A stretch of 64,000 bases of DNA from Cryptomeria japonica (lineage: Eukaryota > Streptophyta > Pinopsida > Cupressales > Cupressaceae), in assembly GCF_030272615.1 (NCBI RefSeq), contig NC_081406.1, forward strand, positions 138,843,361 through 138,907,360, in the 5' to 3' direction. Under the pieces are notes generated by a model. It was given only the letters and a program-made list of their open reading frames with translations. It made no database searches and was not told the origin of the DNA. Shown here one piece after another: positions 24,416 to 36,511 of this stretch; the stretch's first letter is position 1; the number at the start of each line of letters is the position of its first letter. Position numbers and translations under genes: made by a program.

Positions 24416-25801
24416 ATGGCTCAAGTTACAACCAGAAATTTTGTGACTTGGAATCGTGGTAGTCCCCTCATTCCTCCCATTCTACCCGCATTATGGGGCC
24501 CAATTCCCACCTCTGCGCTAAAAGTTATCCCTAAGTTCACCGGAGAAGGTTCCAAGATGTCGGGGGAACACCTTCAAGATGTGGCTTATGTTTGCATAGT
24601 CCATAATATTACAAAACAAAATGTAGCTCTGAGATTGCTTGCAGCTTCATTTAAAGGAAGAGATTTAGATTGGTATAGATCTCTTTCTCCTAATTCTATA
24701 ACTGATTGGGATCAACTTGGTGGCCGCTTTTTTGAGAGATTTTCTGACAAGGTGGATAGATCATCTCTAATGCAGCAACTGATAACTATCAAAAGGGCTC
24801 CTCATGTAGCGGTGATAAAATTCAATATGCGGTTTCAAAGGACCTAGAAAAGGATACCGTTGTCCACTCGTCCTCTCACGGACATGGCATTTGTCTTTTA
24901 TTTGAAAGCTTTGAATTTAGATATATCTGTGATGATCCAATCTCTCAGAGGTAGCACTCTTGCAGATGCATATGACTTTGTGGTTTGAGCAGAGAACAAT
25001 AATTGATGTTGGAAAGCTTGCACCACGATCGTTCATGCCGATCTTCCCTGAAATAAAAAATCAAGTTCCTAAGCCTGTCACACCTAGCACATCTACATCC
25101 AAATCCATGTACGTGTACCCTAGATCCCAACAAGCCAGTACGTCCTCCTCTTCAGCTCTAGCTACGGAATTCAATGATATGGAAAATTTTCTAAGATCTT
25201 TTTCCAATGACATCATTAACTTGAAAAGATCCCAAATCCCCTCTGCTAGACCTCCCTTTCAGAAACGTTTCCAATGGAATAGACCCCCATATCAACAAAA
25301 CCAATATGTGAATAACCAAGCTTCCTCAAGCTAGTCAAATGGCCAAATAGTTCCAGTGCCCAATTCGCTGCAAACCATCTATCCTAGTACCAATAAAGAA
25401 TTGACTGTAGGACAAAATAATCTACTAGATGACACCAATTCTTGGTGTTTCCCATGTAATAATGCCCACACCCAAAGAAACTATTCGAGAGGTAATTTGA
25501 AACAAAAAAATGTAGATCAGCAAAGTCAAGGTGCCACCTTAGATGATTCGGTTTATGCTTCCCTTGGCATGGACAATGCAACCCTCATCTCTCAAATGCA
25601 AGGTATGTCGATGGACAAAGAAACAAAGATAGCTCTAGATAACGCTTTATTCTCTTGGATGGAAGATGAGGATGTTGTACTCACAAATGATGCAATTGCA
25701 TCAAGCTTGGGAGCTCCCCAAGTGCAGTCAGACTACAACCTTATGTCAAAAAGATGGTTCATAGGAGAGCATGTAGGCACACAAGGGAGGTTTAGCTCAT
25801 A
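24416..25801 (+). pseudogene. Element D Gag, main part
   Basis: Frame 24416-24847 reads KVIPKFTGEGSKMSGEHLQD and LDWYRSL, with a following FSDKVDRSSLMQQL. This is the retrotransposon Gag capsid domain (F-x-G ... W ... F). After a stop (read as TAG) and a frame change it continues through a Ser/Pro/Gln-rich stretch (24960-25334). It then has a CCHC-like knuckle CFPCNNAHTQRNY, whose last Cys reads Tyr, in the frame 25356-25802. Gag would form the virus-like particle. Confidence 0.75.
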
Positions 25802-26159
25802 AAAGGCTCCTGAACAACCTATGCTTGCTACCACATATTAGAGGAAGGAGTTTATCCCCTATAAGCTAAAAGAAGCAAAAACATCCGTGCCATAATTATT
25901 GGATGTGATGGAGCAACTAAAGAAAGCCCCGACTAATGTCTCTTTACGGGATCTCCTTAAAATCCCAGAGCAGAAAAATTGATTAAAAGAAGCTTTGGTA
26001 GAGGTGGAGAGACCTACCGATAGGAATGCTGCTAGTTCTTCATGGGCTAATGAGGAAATATCTACAACCCTCGCAACGCAATTGTGCCTACCAGTTGTGT
26101 TGATAAATGAGGCCGCACCACCCAAATCCTGAGTGGAGGGTAAGCCTAAACCAAACCCT

Positions 26160-26460
26160 TTCTATTTGACCCTCATTGTAGGGGACAAGTTGTTGCATAA
26201 TTCTATGATAGACTTTGGTGCTATCACTATTGTCATGTCGAAGCAAATTGCTGAGGTTTTGAACATCAAATACGAGCCTCTAAGTAGGGGCATTATGTAG
26301 CTATATGGAAACAAAGTTTAGATCATGGGTCTTATTAAAAGTCTTCCACTGACACTGTTCGCATGTCCTAGTGTCATTGTATCCCAAGAGGTAGTAGGTA
26401 TTGATATCCCCCTATTTTCAACATTTGCCTCTCTCATGACTTTACCGCTAAGATAGGAGG
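26160..26460 (+). pseudogene. Element D protease (retropepsin)
   Basis: A frame reading FYLTLIVGDKLLHNSMIDFG, followed by ITIVMSKQIAEVLNI, resembles the plant gypsy aspartic protease, with D-F-G at the catalytic D-[ST]-G position. It follows a Gag-PR linker with LRDLLKIPEQ at about 25945. Stops flank it. Confidence 0.6.
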
Positions 26461-27174
26461 TTACCTATCTTTAGATTGGTCCCACCTTATCCTTCGAACC
26501 CAACATGGTGCCAAAATCAAAATTATATCACAGCCCCTACATACCGAGCTTGTAGCTGATCTGGCTATGATTAACTTTGAGCCCACCCATACCTCCATAT
26601 CTAATGAGGAGAGAAAAACTATAGAGCTTCTAGGGGATGAAGAGGTGACTGATAATATTAAACTAGAGCAAGAAGTTTTCCTTAATTAATTCATAAATTC
26701 TGATCTATATTCCAATTACCATGCTACATGTCTTGGTACCTATTGTATTTTTGATGAGGATCATATTATCCCAAAATTGACTAAGGAGCCACTAACCAAG
26801 GAGGAGTTGTCTTCCATGCTCTGGACCTTGCAATTTGATGGTGCCAGATGTAAGGTAGGTTGAAGCACTAGAATTTGCCTTACGTCGCCTTCCAATGAAC
26901 AAGTCATGAGGCCTTTCCGCCTGCAGTTTGCTTGCTCCAACAATGAAGCAGAATATGAAGGCCTAATCCATGGCCTGAGTTTAGTAGAGCGGATGGGAAT
27001 TAAACAATTGAAAGTCTGGGGGATTTTGAGCTAATAGTGCACAAAGTCTGAAGGATCTCAAGTGCCAAACATGTCCGCATGAAGTCCTATCACCACGGGA
27101 CATGGGATTGGATTGAAAGCTTTGATGCCTTCAACATCTAGAGGATTCCTCAAAAGGAAAATGCATCTACTAAT
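26461..27174 (+). pseudogene. Element D archaeal-type RNase H lying between protease and RT
   Basis: After a linker containing AKIGGYLSLDWSHLI (about 26450-26500), the frame near 26815-27060 reads LQFDGARCKVG, then PFRLQFACSNNEAEYEGLIH, then LKVWGDFELIVHKV. This is the RVT_3-type aRH signature (FDG, N-EAEYE, GD). It runs into element A's TSD at 27170-27174 and resumes after A at 53160 (EVATIGSQFDL). RT begins only further on, so here aRH precedes RT. Confidence 0.7.
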
Positions 27175-27994
27175 TGTTAGAATCAATGATAGTCCCAAAG
27201 ACATTGAGAGAGGGGGGGGGGGGGGGGGTAAATCGATGTCTAACCGGTTAGCAGAAGATTTAACCTTATTAAGAACTTTGCATCCCAAAATAGTGTACCG
27301 ATAAATAAGAATTAATGCAGTAAATAGGAACAATAGAGACAACATAGAAAACACACCATAACATAAGATATTTAACGAGGAAACCCAGTGTGGGAAAAAA
27401 CTCGGTGGGATTTGTGACCCACAATATTCACTCACTGGCCAATGAATAAATATTACTTACAATGGGGGGCCTGCACATGCAGGAAGGCTAGCAACCTAGA
27501 GCTCACTGCTGAATCACAAAATAGAAGTCTCACTGACTTACAAAATGGATTATCAAAATCCAATACTATGTACTACTTCAAATCAGAATCAACTATGCCA
27601 TGTTCAGTACCGGTTTAAGATTAGTCCATTACCAAAACCTTTGCTATCAACTATACAAAAATATCAACTTTCATGTATCATCCTTTCTCCTATACTACAT
27701 ACTCACATATTAAAAATGACCTAGAAGATCTCATAGATATATACGAGTCTTTCACAATATGCCATGTCAGATTTTATAAAAGATAAAATAATAAACAAAA
27801 GTTTATTCCCATGTCAGCTTGAGTTTCGATATGCATTATTGCCACTGCCGGTGAATTGCCTGCCGGTGAATGTAGAAGTCTATTACCGGTGCCGGTAACT
27901 GCCGGTGGGTTTATAGATGCTTTCCAATTGGTTTCCATTTGGTTGCCGTCAATGACAACATCAACTATTCTCATAAAAGTGTAGAATGCCAACA
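27175..27994 (-). repeat. Element A 3' LTR
   Basis: On the minus strand TGTTGGCATTCTACACT... to ...GATTCTAACA, 820 bases. A run of 17 G lies at 27212-27228 between stem arms 27199-27207 and 27233-27241. Five GCCGGT/ACCGGT motifs cluster at 27847-27906. It is preceded on minus by the polypurine tract CCAAAGGGGGAGA. Confidence 0.9.
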
Positions 27995-30383
27995 ATCTCC
28001 CCCTTTGGCATTGATGGCAACACTCATGAGAAAAATCCAAAACTGTTCCAAAAACTGAAGTCCAAAAAGTTTCAAAAAATATGTGCTCCCCCTGAGCAAA
28101 TGATCTCCTCTGAATAATCATTTTTCTTGCCACTACTCCCCCTTTGACATCAATGACAAAGGTGTTAAAAAATTGTCAAACGAGTGCAAAAATTTCATCT
28201 CAAGATTTGTAACCGGTTGGTTACAATCTAAAAGATATCTGCTAAAACCAAATTAAGACTCTACATAAAGCTTTTGCTATCATTTAAGGTTGCCTCAGTT
28301 TGTTGGATCGTGCCGGTGAGATGATGCATGTGCTCTTCCAGTGATTGGTCTCCTTGAAGTAATGCCTTGGATATTTCCATTCTCAGAGAGATAAGATTGT
28401 CCAGTTTTGGACCAAGTTTATTTTTCAGTTCTCTGGCATTAGACTTAATCTTTGTCTTTTCTTTCTCAAGTTTCTCTAGTTTTTCTTCAAAGCCTACCAT
28501 TTCTTGCTCAAAAACTGATATGTGGCTGGATGAGCCAATTATGTTGTCAGCTATGTCTTCAATTTATTTCTGAATTTTACTGATTTCCTTGTCTATATCC
28601 TCTGTCAGAATGTGTGGTTTGCATGTTTCTCTGTACAACTCTTTGTATTCCAAAATTGTAGAGTTCAATGCCAATAATAATGTATTCATGTGTTCTGTGC
28701 ACTTCTTTATGGTGTCATCAAAGAATTTGTTCTTTTCCTTTTCAACTCTGTCCTTTATTGTATCCTCATTCACTTTATCAACTGTTATTACATTGTTAGC
28801 AATAAATTTGGACCCAATTTACCTAAAGAATCCTTGATGTGATCAGTGTTACAATTTGGTGCAATCAACTTCAAAACTGGTAAAGTGTTATCAATTTCCT
28901 TGTAGGCCAATGCATTGCAGTCAGTTATCTTCTTGATTGAATCTAAAAGTACTTTAGTAATATTTGTAGGTCTAAATTCACTTGATGATATGTCGGATGT
29001 CTGACCAATTGCCTTTATTACCTATGTTCTTCTATTAGTTGTAGCCATTTTGTTTGTGTTTACCTCGAGTGGATCAGTGTGTGTTTGCATCTCAACTAGC
29101 AAGGGTTTCTCAGACTGCTTTGAAGTCACAATGATTGCCGGTTTCTCTACCATGGTATGTACCTCTGCCTCAGTAGGTTTCTTTGTATTCTCAACTGTCG
29201 GTATCTCAGTCTCCGATGGCACTGTGATAGCATCTATACCTTCAGTATTCTTCCCAGTATCCAATGGTTGCTATGTTTGTAATGATTGCTCTATTTATGT
29301 TGGGATCTCAACCTCAATAGTCTCTACCGGTTTCTCAGCCATGTTGCCATAGTCAACATTGTCATCCTTAACCTCTGCACTGTTCTTGTCCACAACAATG
29401 TTCAGTTTCTGAGTGTCCACATATATGGTTAGTAGTATCTCAGAATCATGATTAATGTCATCATGTGTGACACCTTTAGTGTCAGTAACTAGTGGATCAT
29501 TAGTATGTATCGGTGCAGTATCCAAAGGTGGCGGTAAATTGTCTGTGATTTTGATGTTTGGAATACCACCAATTTTACCTTTCCCTTTGTCCTTATCCTT
29601 CTGATACACTTTGAATGGTTTCTTTGGCAGGTTCATTTCCTCTTGTTTTTCCTTCTCCACAAAGAATATATCCCATTTATCAACAGTTTCATCTGCAATC
29701 TCTTTTATTCTACCTGCCATTAAAATTACTACTTGGTGCCACTGGCAAAAACAGACTGGTCAGCCTGTAAGATTAGTTCATAAATTTCCTCTTTCAAGTT
29801 TACTAGATGTACAGCTAGAAGTTTTTCAACTTTTAGTTTCTTATCCAATTCCATCACTGCAATCCTTTTTGCCTCCAATCTCCTATACAGATCATTGGGT
29901 AAGTCATCCACTACTTCAATTAAAACCTTTTTGTATATATCCAGATGTAAAATTATACTGATCTCAATGCTTTCCTTTTCTAAATCATTAAATGTGTTAT
30001 ACAGTTGGTGTACATTGGCCAAATTTCCATCATCAATTATTTCATTTAGTAAATTATTTAAAGAAGGGGCAACAGGTTGTTGTTTCTTCTTTGGTGGTCC
30101 CCTTACTGCCTGTTGTTTCTTCCTTGAAGTCCTTGTTCTCTTGGGTGAAGGAGAGGGTACCGTTGAAGGTTTTCTCTTCCTCTCAACTCTCTTGAACTCT
30201 GCTGGTTTCTCACTGTCAGAGGATGTGCCAACCAGTGAAATGTGTGCCTCTAGTTTTAGTCCTTCCAGCTCACTAGCCGATATCCCACTGATGTTAATTA
30301 CATTTTCTTTGATTTCTTGTACCTTCTTTGATGCATCCCTAATATAATTTTCTCTTTTCTTCCTTTGCTTCATTACTTTCACA
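27995..30383 (-). pseudogene. Element A ORF2, C-terminal part, and 3' region
   Basis: Joins in frame with the 43070 piece when the hAT and one CTTTCACA copy are removed. It begins VMKQRKKRENYIRDASKKVQ, then a basic nuclear-localisation-like patch (RVERKRKP, SPKRTRTSRKKQQ), then a helical part to 29729. After a -1 frameshift comes WDIFFVEKEKQEEM and an acidic Thr/Glu/Val-rich stretch (29720-29022). After another shift, coiled-coil segments follow (28773-28261) with KKCTEHMNTLLLALN. The noncoding 3' region at 28260-27995 holds polypurine modules. The function is unknown. Element C carries a homologous copy. Confidence 0.75.
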
Positions 30384-30397
30384 CAGAGAGGATTTTA

Positions 30398-30860
30398 GTG
30401 GCGAATCTTCGCCAATTGGCGAATTCCACGCGAATAGTGAGGGGAAAAATCATGGTCAAATCGCCCAGAATTTCGGGGTTAATGACACACTGTAGAATTT
30501 GGCTTCGTCATTGACCACACACTGTCGACGTGCATGCCTGTACTATTTGCCTGGAATCACTCGGACGTGGGTATTATATCACCTCCGCTATTCACTAGCA
30601 ATAGTAAAATGACCACGTACCCAGGACCTAATTCGCTAATGGTAAATTAAATGTTCATTGCGCACGTCGGCCAAATTCGCCAATATCAATTAAAACATTA
30701 TAAGAATCCGAGGACCCATTTCGCCTCACTTAAATTAAATGTTCATTACATGCCCGCACAATTCGCCAAAAATACAATTAAATTAAATGTTTATTGGCAA
30801 TTACGATGCTCAGGCCCCACGTAATTCACCAAAAATGCAATCATAGATTGTTATAAATAC
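30398..30860. repeat. hAT left subterminal region with TTCGCC motifs
   Basis: AATTCGCCAA-like motifs recur in both orientations (TTCGCCAATTGGCGAATTC at about 30408, then near 30460, 30670, 30718, 30758 and 30828). They resemble the motif in the right-end tandem repeats. Subterminal motifs of this kind bind transposase in known hAT elements. Confidence 0.55.
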
Positions 30861-31130
30861 ACTATTTCTTACACTCTTTCTTACAATTTGTTCATGTCTG
30901 ATTAGTAAATTGGGAGCTCTCGAGTCTCGATTCGTATTCCACAAATTGAGTTGGAATGTCGAAGTTCATTGTAGGGCGGAGGGCCAAAGTTACAATCCTG
31001 CAACACAGGGCCAGGCATTCCTGATTCCTGATTTAGAGAATTGAGAAGGCATAAAGGTGAGTAATCATTTCTTCATACTTGATAGTATTAGTTTTAACTT
31101 TTAATTTGTAGTGAGAGGTCAAGACTCAAG

Positions 31131-33910
31131 ATGTCATAGTCAGACATGGGTGAGACTCCTCAAAGTGGTGAAGGGATTGAGATGTCACACAAGGGTGAGA
31201 CTAAGACTCCTTAGGGTGGTGAAGGGATTGGGATGTCAGACAAGGGTAAGACTCCTTAGGGTGGTGAAACTGAAGGGATTGGGAGGCCATAAAAATGCCT
31301 AAAACTTAAACTTAAAGATAGTACCATAAAGTCTTTTTTTGGAATTGGCAAAGTTTCTAGTCCATCAACTTCTGTAGTTGCAGAACCCATTCACGGTAGC
31401 TCACCACCACCACAAGGTGGGATTGTCATTGAGTTAAATGCATCAAATGAGGATGACAATACCGACATGATAGAAGATGTTATAAGGGATACACACAATG
31501 AGATAATTCACTTGGATGCAAATGCTAGTATTGAAGATGATGTTGGTAGGAAGAAAAGAAAAAGGAAAGTAAAACTAGGGCAAGAGTGGGAGATGACAAG
31601 GAGTTTTAAGATTGATTGGGTAGCAAAGTACCCATTCATTGAACCAGTCCCAAACAATGATGAACAACCAACATAATGCAGGTGTAAGATTTGTAGCTGG
31701 AAAACTAAAAGAGAGAAGAAGATGCAGCTAAAGCTTGACACCATAGAAAAGCATATTGGTAAGGTTTATGAAAAATAGATCATAGACGGAAAGTAAACAC
31801 GAGTAGTAGGATGGAAATCAAAGGAATAATGTCTTCGTTAAGTATGCCACAGAATATGAAGAGCATAACCACAAAACAACACTGATTCATAATAGTGGAT
31901 TTGGAAATACAATCAAGGCTAGGCTTGAACATGCAATGAAAGATGCAAACTTGGCAAAGACTGTTCAGATGAGTGTTGTTTTTCATATTATGTCGAGAGG
32001 GCATCCTATGAAAGATTTCCTAGAATTTAGTAATTTATTATCTTTTTTGAATGTTCCTCACTATCTTATGTCACATTGGTCAATAAACATTGGATGGGAA
32101 ATGGCAAACTGTCTCACTGAGGTGGAAAAGCAAAATTTACAAGAGAGTGTAAAAGAGTCAAATTTCATTTCATTATCCAAAGATGAAGTTACTGCGGTAG
32201 ATAACACTGCTTGGGTTTGTATGCATGTGTATACCATAAAAGAACACGTCCGTCGAGCTCATCTACTCTATGTTTGTAAAATGAGGGGAAATTCAACAAT
32301 AGAAAATTTATATTTGGAAGTTAAGAAAGCTCTGAATGAAATTGCTGGTATGGATGACTTGACAATTGCCAAGAAGTTGGTGTGTGTTGGAGCTGATGGA
32401 GCTGCAGTAATGCAAGGTTAAAGGACCGGTCTTTGCGCAAGATTACAAACTAGTATTGCACCATACATGGTTGGCATTCACTGCATGGCCCACTAAATGA
32501 ATTTAGCATATAGAATTGTAAACAATTTCCCTACAGTGTCAAAAGTTGAAGATCTGGTCCACAAGCTCCACTCATACTTCTGCCGAAGTCCTAAACATTT
32601 TGCAGAATTTCAGATTTTTGCTGAGGGAGTAACATGAGGAAACAAGCTTCTCAAGGATGTTGAGACCAGATGGATCTCCTTGCATGGACCAGTGGAACGA
32701 GTTCTAACAGAATATCAATTCTTGATCAGACTAATGTATGAGCAATGCTTCATAGTAGACAAAGATCCTGATCTCTTACATAAGTTAAGTGATATATAGA
32801 CTGTTAACTTTAGCTAGTCTTCTCCCCATACTAGATTCAATGAACAAACTTGTTAAGAAATCCCAAGATAGAACTATGTATATCAATGAGTATAACACTC
32901 TACGTAAAATGACATGCTTGAGCTTGGATAGTCTATATTCAGATCTAACAGGGCGAAGCCCAAATTTTTTTAGGTGGCGGATAATTACAGATTTGAATCA
33001 TGCTGAATTTTTTTTACATTTCAATACAAAAAATGAGTTATGTGTCTTTGTAAAAGGAGTTAAAAAGGAAGATTTTGACAGGATTGTTAAATTTGTTAGT
33101 GATAATTTGAAGTCTATCGCATATGAACTTTCAACTGAGATTTGTGAAATATTCCCTTGAGAAGAAATACTTGAAGCCATGGGTTGTGTGTATCCTCAAT
33201 TTTGGCATTCAATTTGAGATAATCCAAATAACACAAAGATGTTTCATAAAAAACTAGAGGAATTGATATTGACATTTTCAAAAGATGCATATTGCAATGG
33301 ACAGCCAATAGAAGGAATTTTAAATTCAGATCATCTTAGAAAACAATGTAAACAATTTGCATTGGTTATGAAACAATAGTTGGTTAACTTGGAGAATCCA
33401 TTTGAACTTGCATCAATCACAAGGCTTTGGAAAAGGATAGATCAAAGTGAAGAATTGCATATTGCAATACCAAAATATTTGAAACTTGTTGATTTATGTC
33501 AAAAAATGATATTGGGCTCGGTGGAAGATGAGAGAGTTTTCAATGCATTAGGGCTTTTGAAATCAAAGATCAGAAACAAATTAGACAAGAATTTGGAAAC
33601 TTGCTTGAGGTTGTTTGTAACCCAGTATAATGTTAGAGATTTTCCATATGATAGGGCACTGAAAATCTAGAACTCTATGCATGTTAGATGAGGGGTGTGC
33701 AACAATTTAAAAGATGGTGGTGCTACTGCTAGTGCTAGTGCTGAGACAAATGAATATGATGGATCGCAGACTCAGAGTCAACAGGAAGACAAAGACATTT
33801 TTGAATACCCGACTCAGAATGAAGATGAACCTGTTAGTACTAGTCAGTTTCTGGATCTTGAGTCCATTTGGGATATAGAAGCCTCAGACAATTTAGTAGT
33901 CAGTTTATAG
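31131..33910 (+). pseudogene. hAT-family transposase (ZNF862-like), decayed
   Basis: The N-terminus (ATG at 31131) has repeated GETPQ/GGEGI-like units, then STIKSFFGIGK. A zinc finger follows (CRCKICSW ... LDTIEKHIGK, about 31678-31760). The catalytic part (31936-32790) has FISLSKDEVTAVD, VCVGADGAAVMQG (with the acidic D) and IHCMAH (the C-x2-H motif). Then come DVETRWISLHGP and the C-terminal dimerisation region ILGSVEDERVFNALGLLKSK at about 33510. Many stops (most CAG/CGA/CAA to TAG/TGA/TAA) and frameshifts leave it inactive. It would cut and rejoin the element's ends. Confidence 0.8.
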
Positions 33911-34239
33911 GTATTTATAATTATACTACAGTTCTTGAGTCATATTACAATTTCAATTTGCAAAATTGCAATAGTATAGTTGTCATTGATGATTTTTGAT
34001 ATTGTATTCCTTGAATTTGTTAATCAAAAGTAGAACGGATACTTATTTCATATTTTTAATTGTGAATTTGAATTATTACTAAACAATTGAATTATTAGTA
34101 AATTGGTATTTGGTTCCACATTATGTTGAACATGAAATGCAACAATTTTTGTCACAAGATCCATAAAATTATTCATATTGCATAACTGTTACTACTAGAA
34201 CCTTTCTACTATTCTACATTAAATGCTTAACATGATGTT

Positions 34240-36250
34240 CATGGCGATTAGGGTTTTGTGTTTGTTTTTTTGTCTTAGCTAGCTAGTAAACCGAAGTTGT
34301 CGTGCGATGAAAATCTGAGTTGTCCTCTCTTTATTTGTCCATGTCAATGTCAAGTGTGGTCAAATGGTTGGTCAGACATGTTTAATGTTTCATCTCTAAC
34401 TCGCAAATAAATTTGATGTTTAACAATTTAAGTGGCGAGTTAGCGAGTGTTGGTTTGGGTTTAAATCGCGAGGTCTCTAGTTTTTTGAGTGTTAGCATTT
34501 TATGTTAGCGAGGTGGAGATTGTTAATGAAATTGCTTTGGTCGTGAGGTCTCGAATTGGTTTGATGCCATGCATTATAGCCGTGAGAGTTAGCGAGTAAG
34601 TACTACGTCATTAATGGTCTGTGTGCCATTTCTCACACCTGTTTATGATGGTAATTAACATAAGACATCGATTTTTGTTGGTACTCACTGAGTTGCTGCG
34701 GTCAAGAGATAAACAGTTTTCAGTTTTTATGGTTATCACTAGCTCGCAGGTCCTTTATCATCAAGTCAGTTTAAGTTGCAAGCTTGTGAGTACTGGGAGA
34801 TTTTAGTTGTCGCTACCTCGCAAGATGTTTTGCACTTGACCATTTTATGTTGCGAGGTTGTGTCTAGGTGTGATTTTATGTTGTCGCACGGTCGCGAGGT
34901 GTTCATGGTTAAGTCATTTTAATTTGCGATCATGCAATGTAGTTGGTATCGTAGCTTAGTTGGTTTTGTCTCTTGCTCGTAGGTTTTGAAGTTGTTTAGC
35001 ATTTTAAGTTGCGATCTGGCGAAAGGTAAGTTTTGGTTTGATTTTGTGGTCATCGCATGCTCACAGGTTTGTAAGTCTTAAGTCAAAAAGTGTTGCGAGC
35101 ATGCAATGGTAGTTAAGTGCCTTGTTGTCGCGCGATCACAAGAGTTTAAGTCAAGTTAAGTTTTGAGTTGCGAGCTTGCCATGAAATAAGTTATTTTGTT
35201 AGATTTGCAGTGGTCGCCAGCTCGCAAGTAAAGAAAGAATATTACAAATGTTGTTGCGACGTTGCGACTGAAGGGCTTGATGAAGTTCAGCAGCTGTCGC
35301 TCACTCGTGAGATTCTTTGAGGATTCGTAAAAGGAGTTGTGAGCTTGCGATTAAGAGGATTTGGTAGCATTGTCGCTAACTCGCCGGTTCCTTTCCTAAT
35401 TGTTATAACTAGTTGAGAGTGTGTGATTAAAGATGGGGATTGACACATGGACTTGTTTGTTAGGTTCTGTAAAAAATTTGAATGGCAATCGCCAATCAAA
35501 TGCCACAGTAGCTAGTTCATGCAAGTGTGGCAATTAATGAGTCTTGAGAGAAGTGACGACACCCAAATACTATAAATTGCATGATCGAGCTGAGATTTTG
35601 ACATTTGTATAATTGTATTAATGCATTCTATCAGTTTAATTAAATTAATGCCACACTAGCTAGTTCATGCAAGTGTGGTAATTAATGAGACTTGAGAGAA
35701 GTGACGACGCCCAAATACCATTTTATGTTGCGAGGTTGCGACTGGGTGTGATTTTATGTTATCGCAAGGTGTTCGTGGTTAAGTCATTTTAATTTGTGAT
35801 CATGCAATGCAGTTAAGTTGCTTGCTCACAGGTTTGTAAGTCTTAAGTCAAAAAGTGTTGCGAGCATGCAACGGCGGTTAAGTGTCTTGTTGTCATGGGA
35901 TCACAAGGGTTTAAATCAAGTTAAGTTTCTAGTTGCGAGCTTGCGATGAAATAAGTTGTTTTGTTATATTTGTGGGGGTCGCTAGCTCACAGGTAAAGAA
36001 AGAATATTACAAATGTTGTTGTGAGGTTGTGACTGAAGGACTTGATGAAGATCAACGGCTGTCGCTCACTTGCAAGATTCTTTGACGATTCGTAAAAGGG
36101 GTTGCGAGCTTGCAATTAAGAGGATTTGGTAGCATTGTCACTAACTCACTAACACGTGGACTTGTTTGCCAGGTTCTGTAAAAGTTTTGAATGCCGATCA
36201 CCAATCAAATAGAAGGGCATGAATTCAAAATTTGCTCAAGTATTTCAGTT
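34240..36250. repeat. GCGA/TCGC palindromic-motif block, left
   Basis: About 2 kb dense in GTTGCGAGCTTGCGA-type motifs alternating with their reverse complements (TCGCTAGCTCGCAGG). These are spaced every few tens of bases and separated by recurrent phrases such as TTAAGT and GGTTTG. There are no open frames of note. It shares long stretches in direct orientation with the block at 41930-42640, for example around TTGGTTTGGGTTTA at 34452 and 42049. Confidence 0.75.
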
Positions 36251-36410
36251 TGAACTTTGAATTAATGCTACAGTAGCTAGTTCATGCAAGTGTGGCAATT
36301 AATGAGACTTGAGACTTGAGAGAAGTGACGATGCCCAAATAGTAAATACCATAAATTGCATGATTGAGCTGAGGTTTTGTATAATTCTATTAATGCATTC
36401 TATCTTCAAG
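34845..36410. repeat. Tandem duplication of about 0.8 kb within the GCGA block
   Basis: The sequence from CATTTTATGTTGCGAGGTTG at about 34841 to CGCCCAAATACC near 35719 repeats from about 35718 to 36355 with indels. Both copies include the same order of markers: AAAGAAAGAATATTACAAATG, ATTAAGAGGATTTGGTAGCA and the segment CTAGTTCATGCAAGTGTGG. That last segment itself occurs three times (about 35512, 35660, 36279). Confidence 0.7.
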
Positions 36411-36511
36411 GTAATCCAGTGAATTGAGCTCTGCAACAACGTTGGAGAATAAGGAGTGTTGGGTGTGACAAAATTTTAGAAAATTGGCTAAGTTTTTCTC
36501 CTCCAGCTGAA

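Noticed and set aside
23662-27435. Conserved membrane-like ORF repeated in LTRs (also at 21099-21314)
   Set aside because: It recurs because the LTRs are homologous, and it lies wholly within LTR sequence. No evidence that it is translated.
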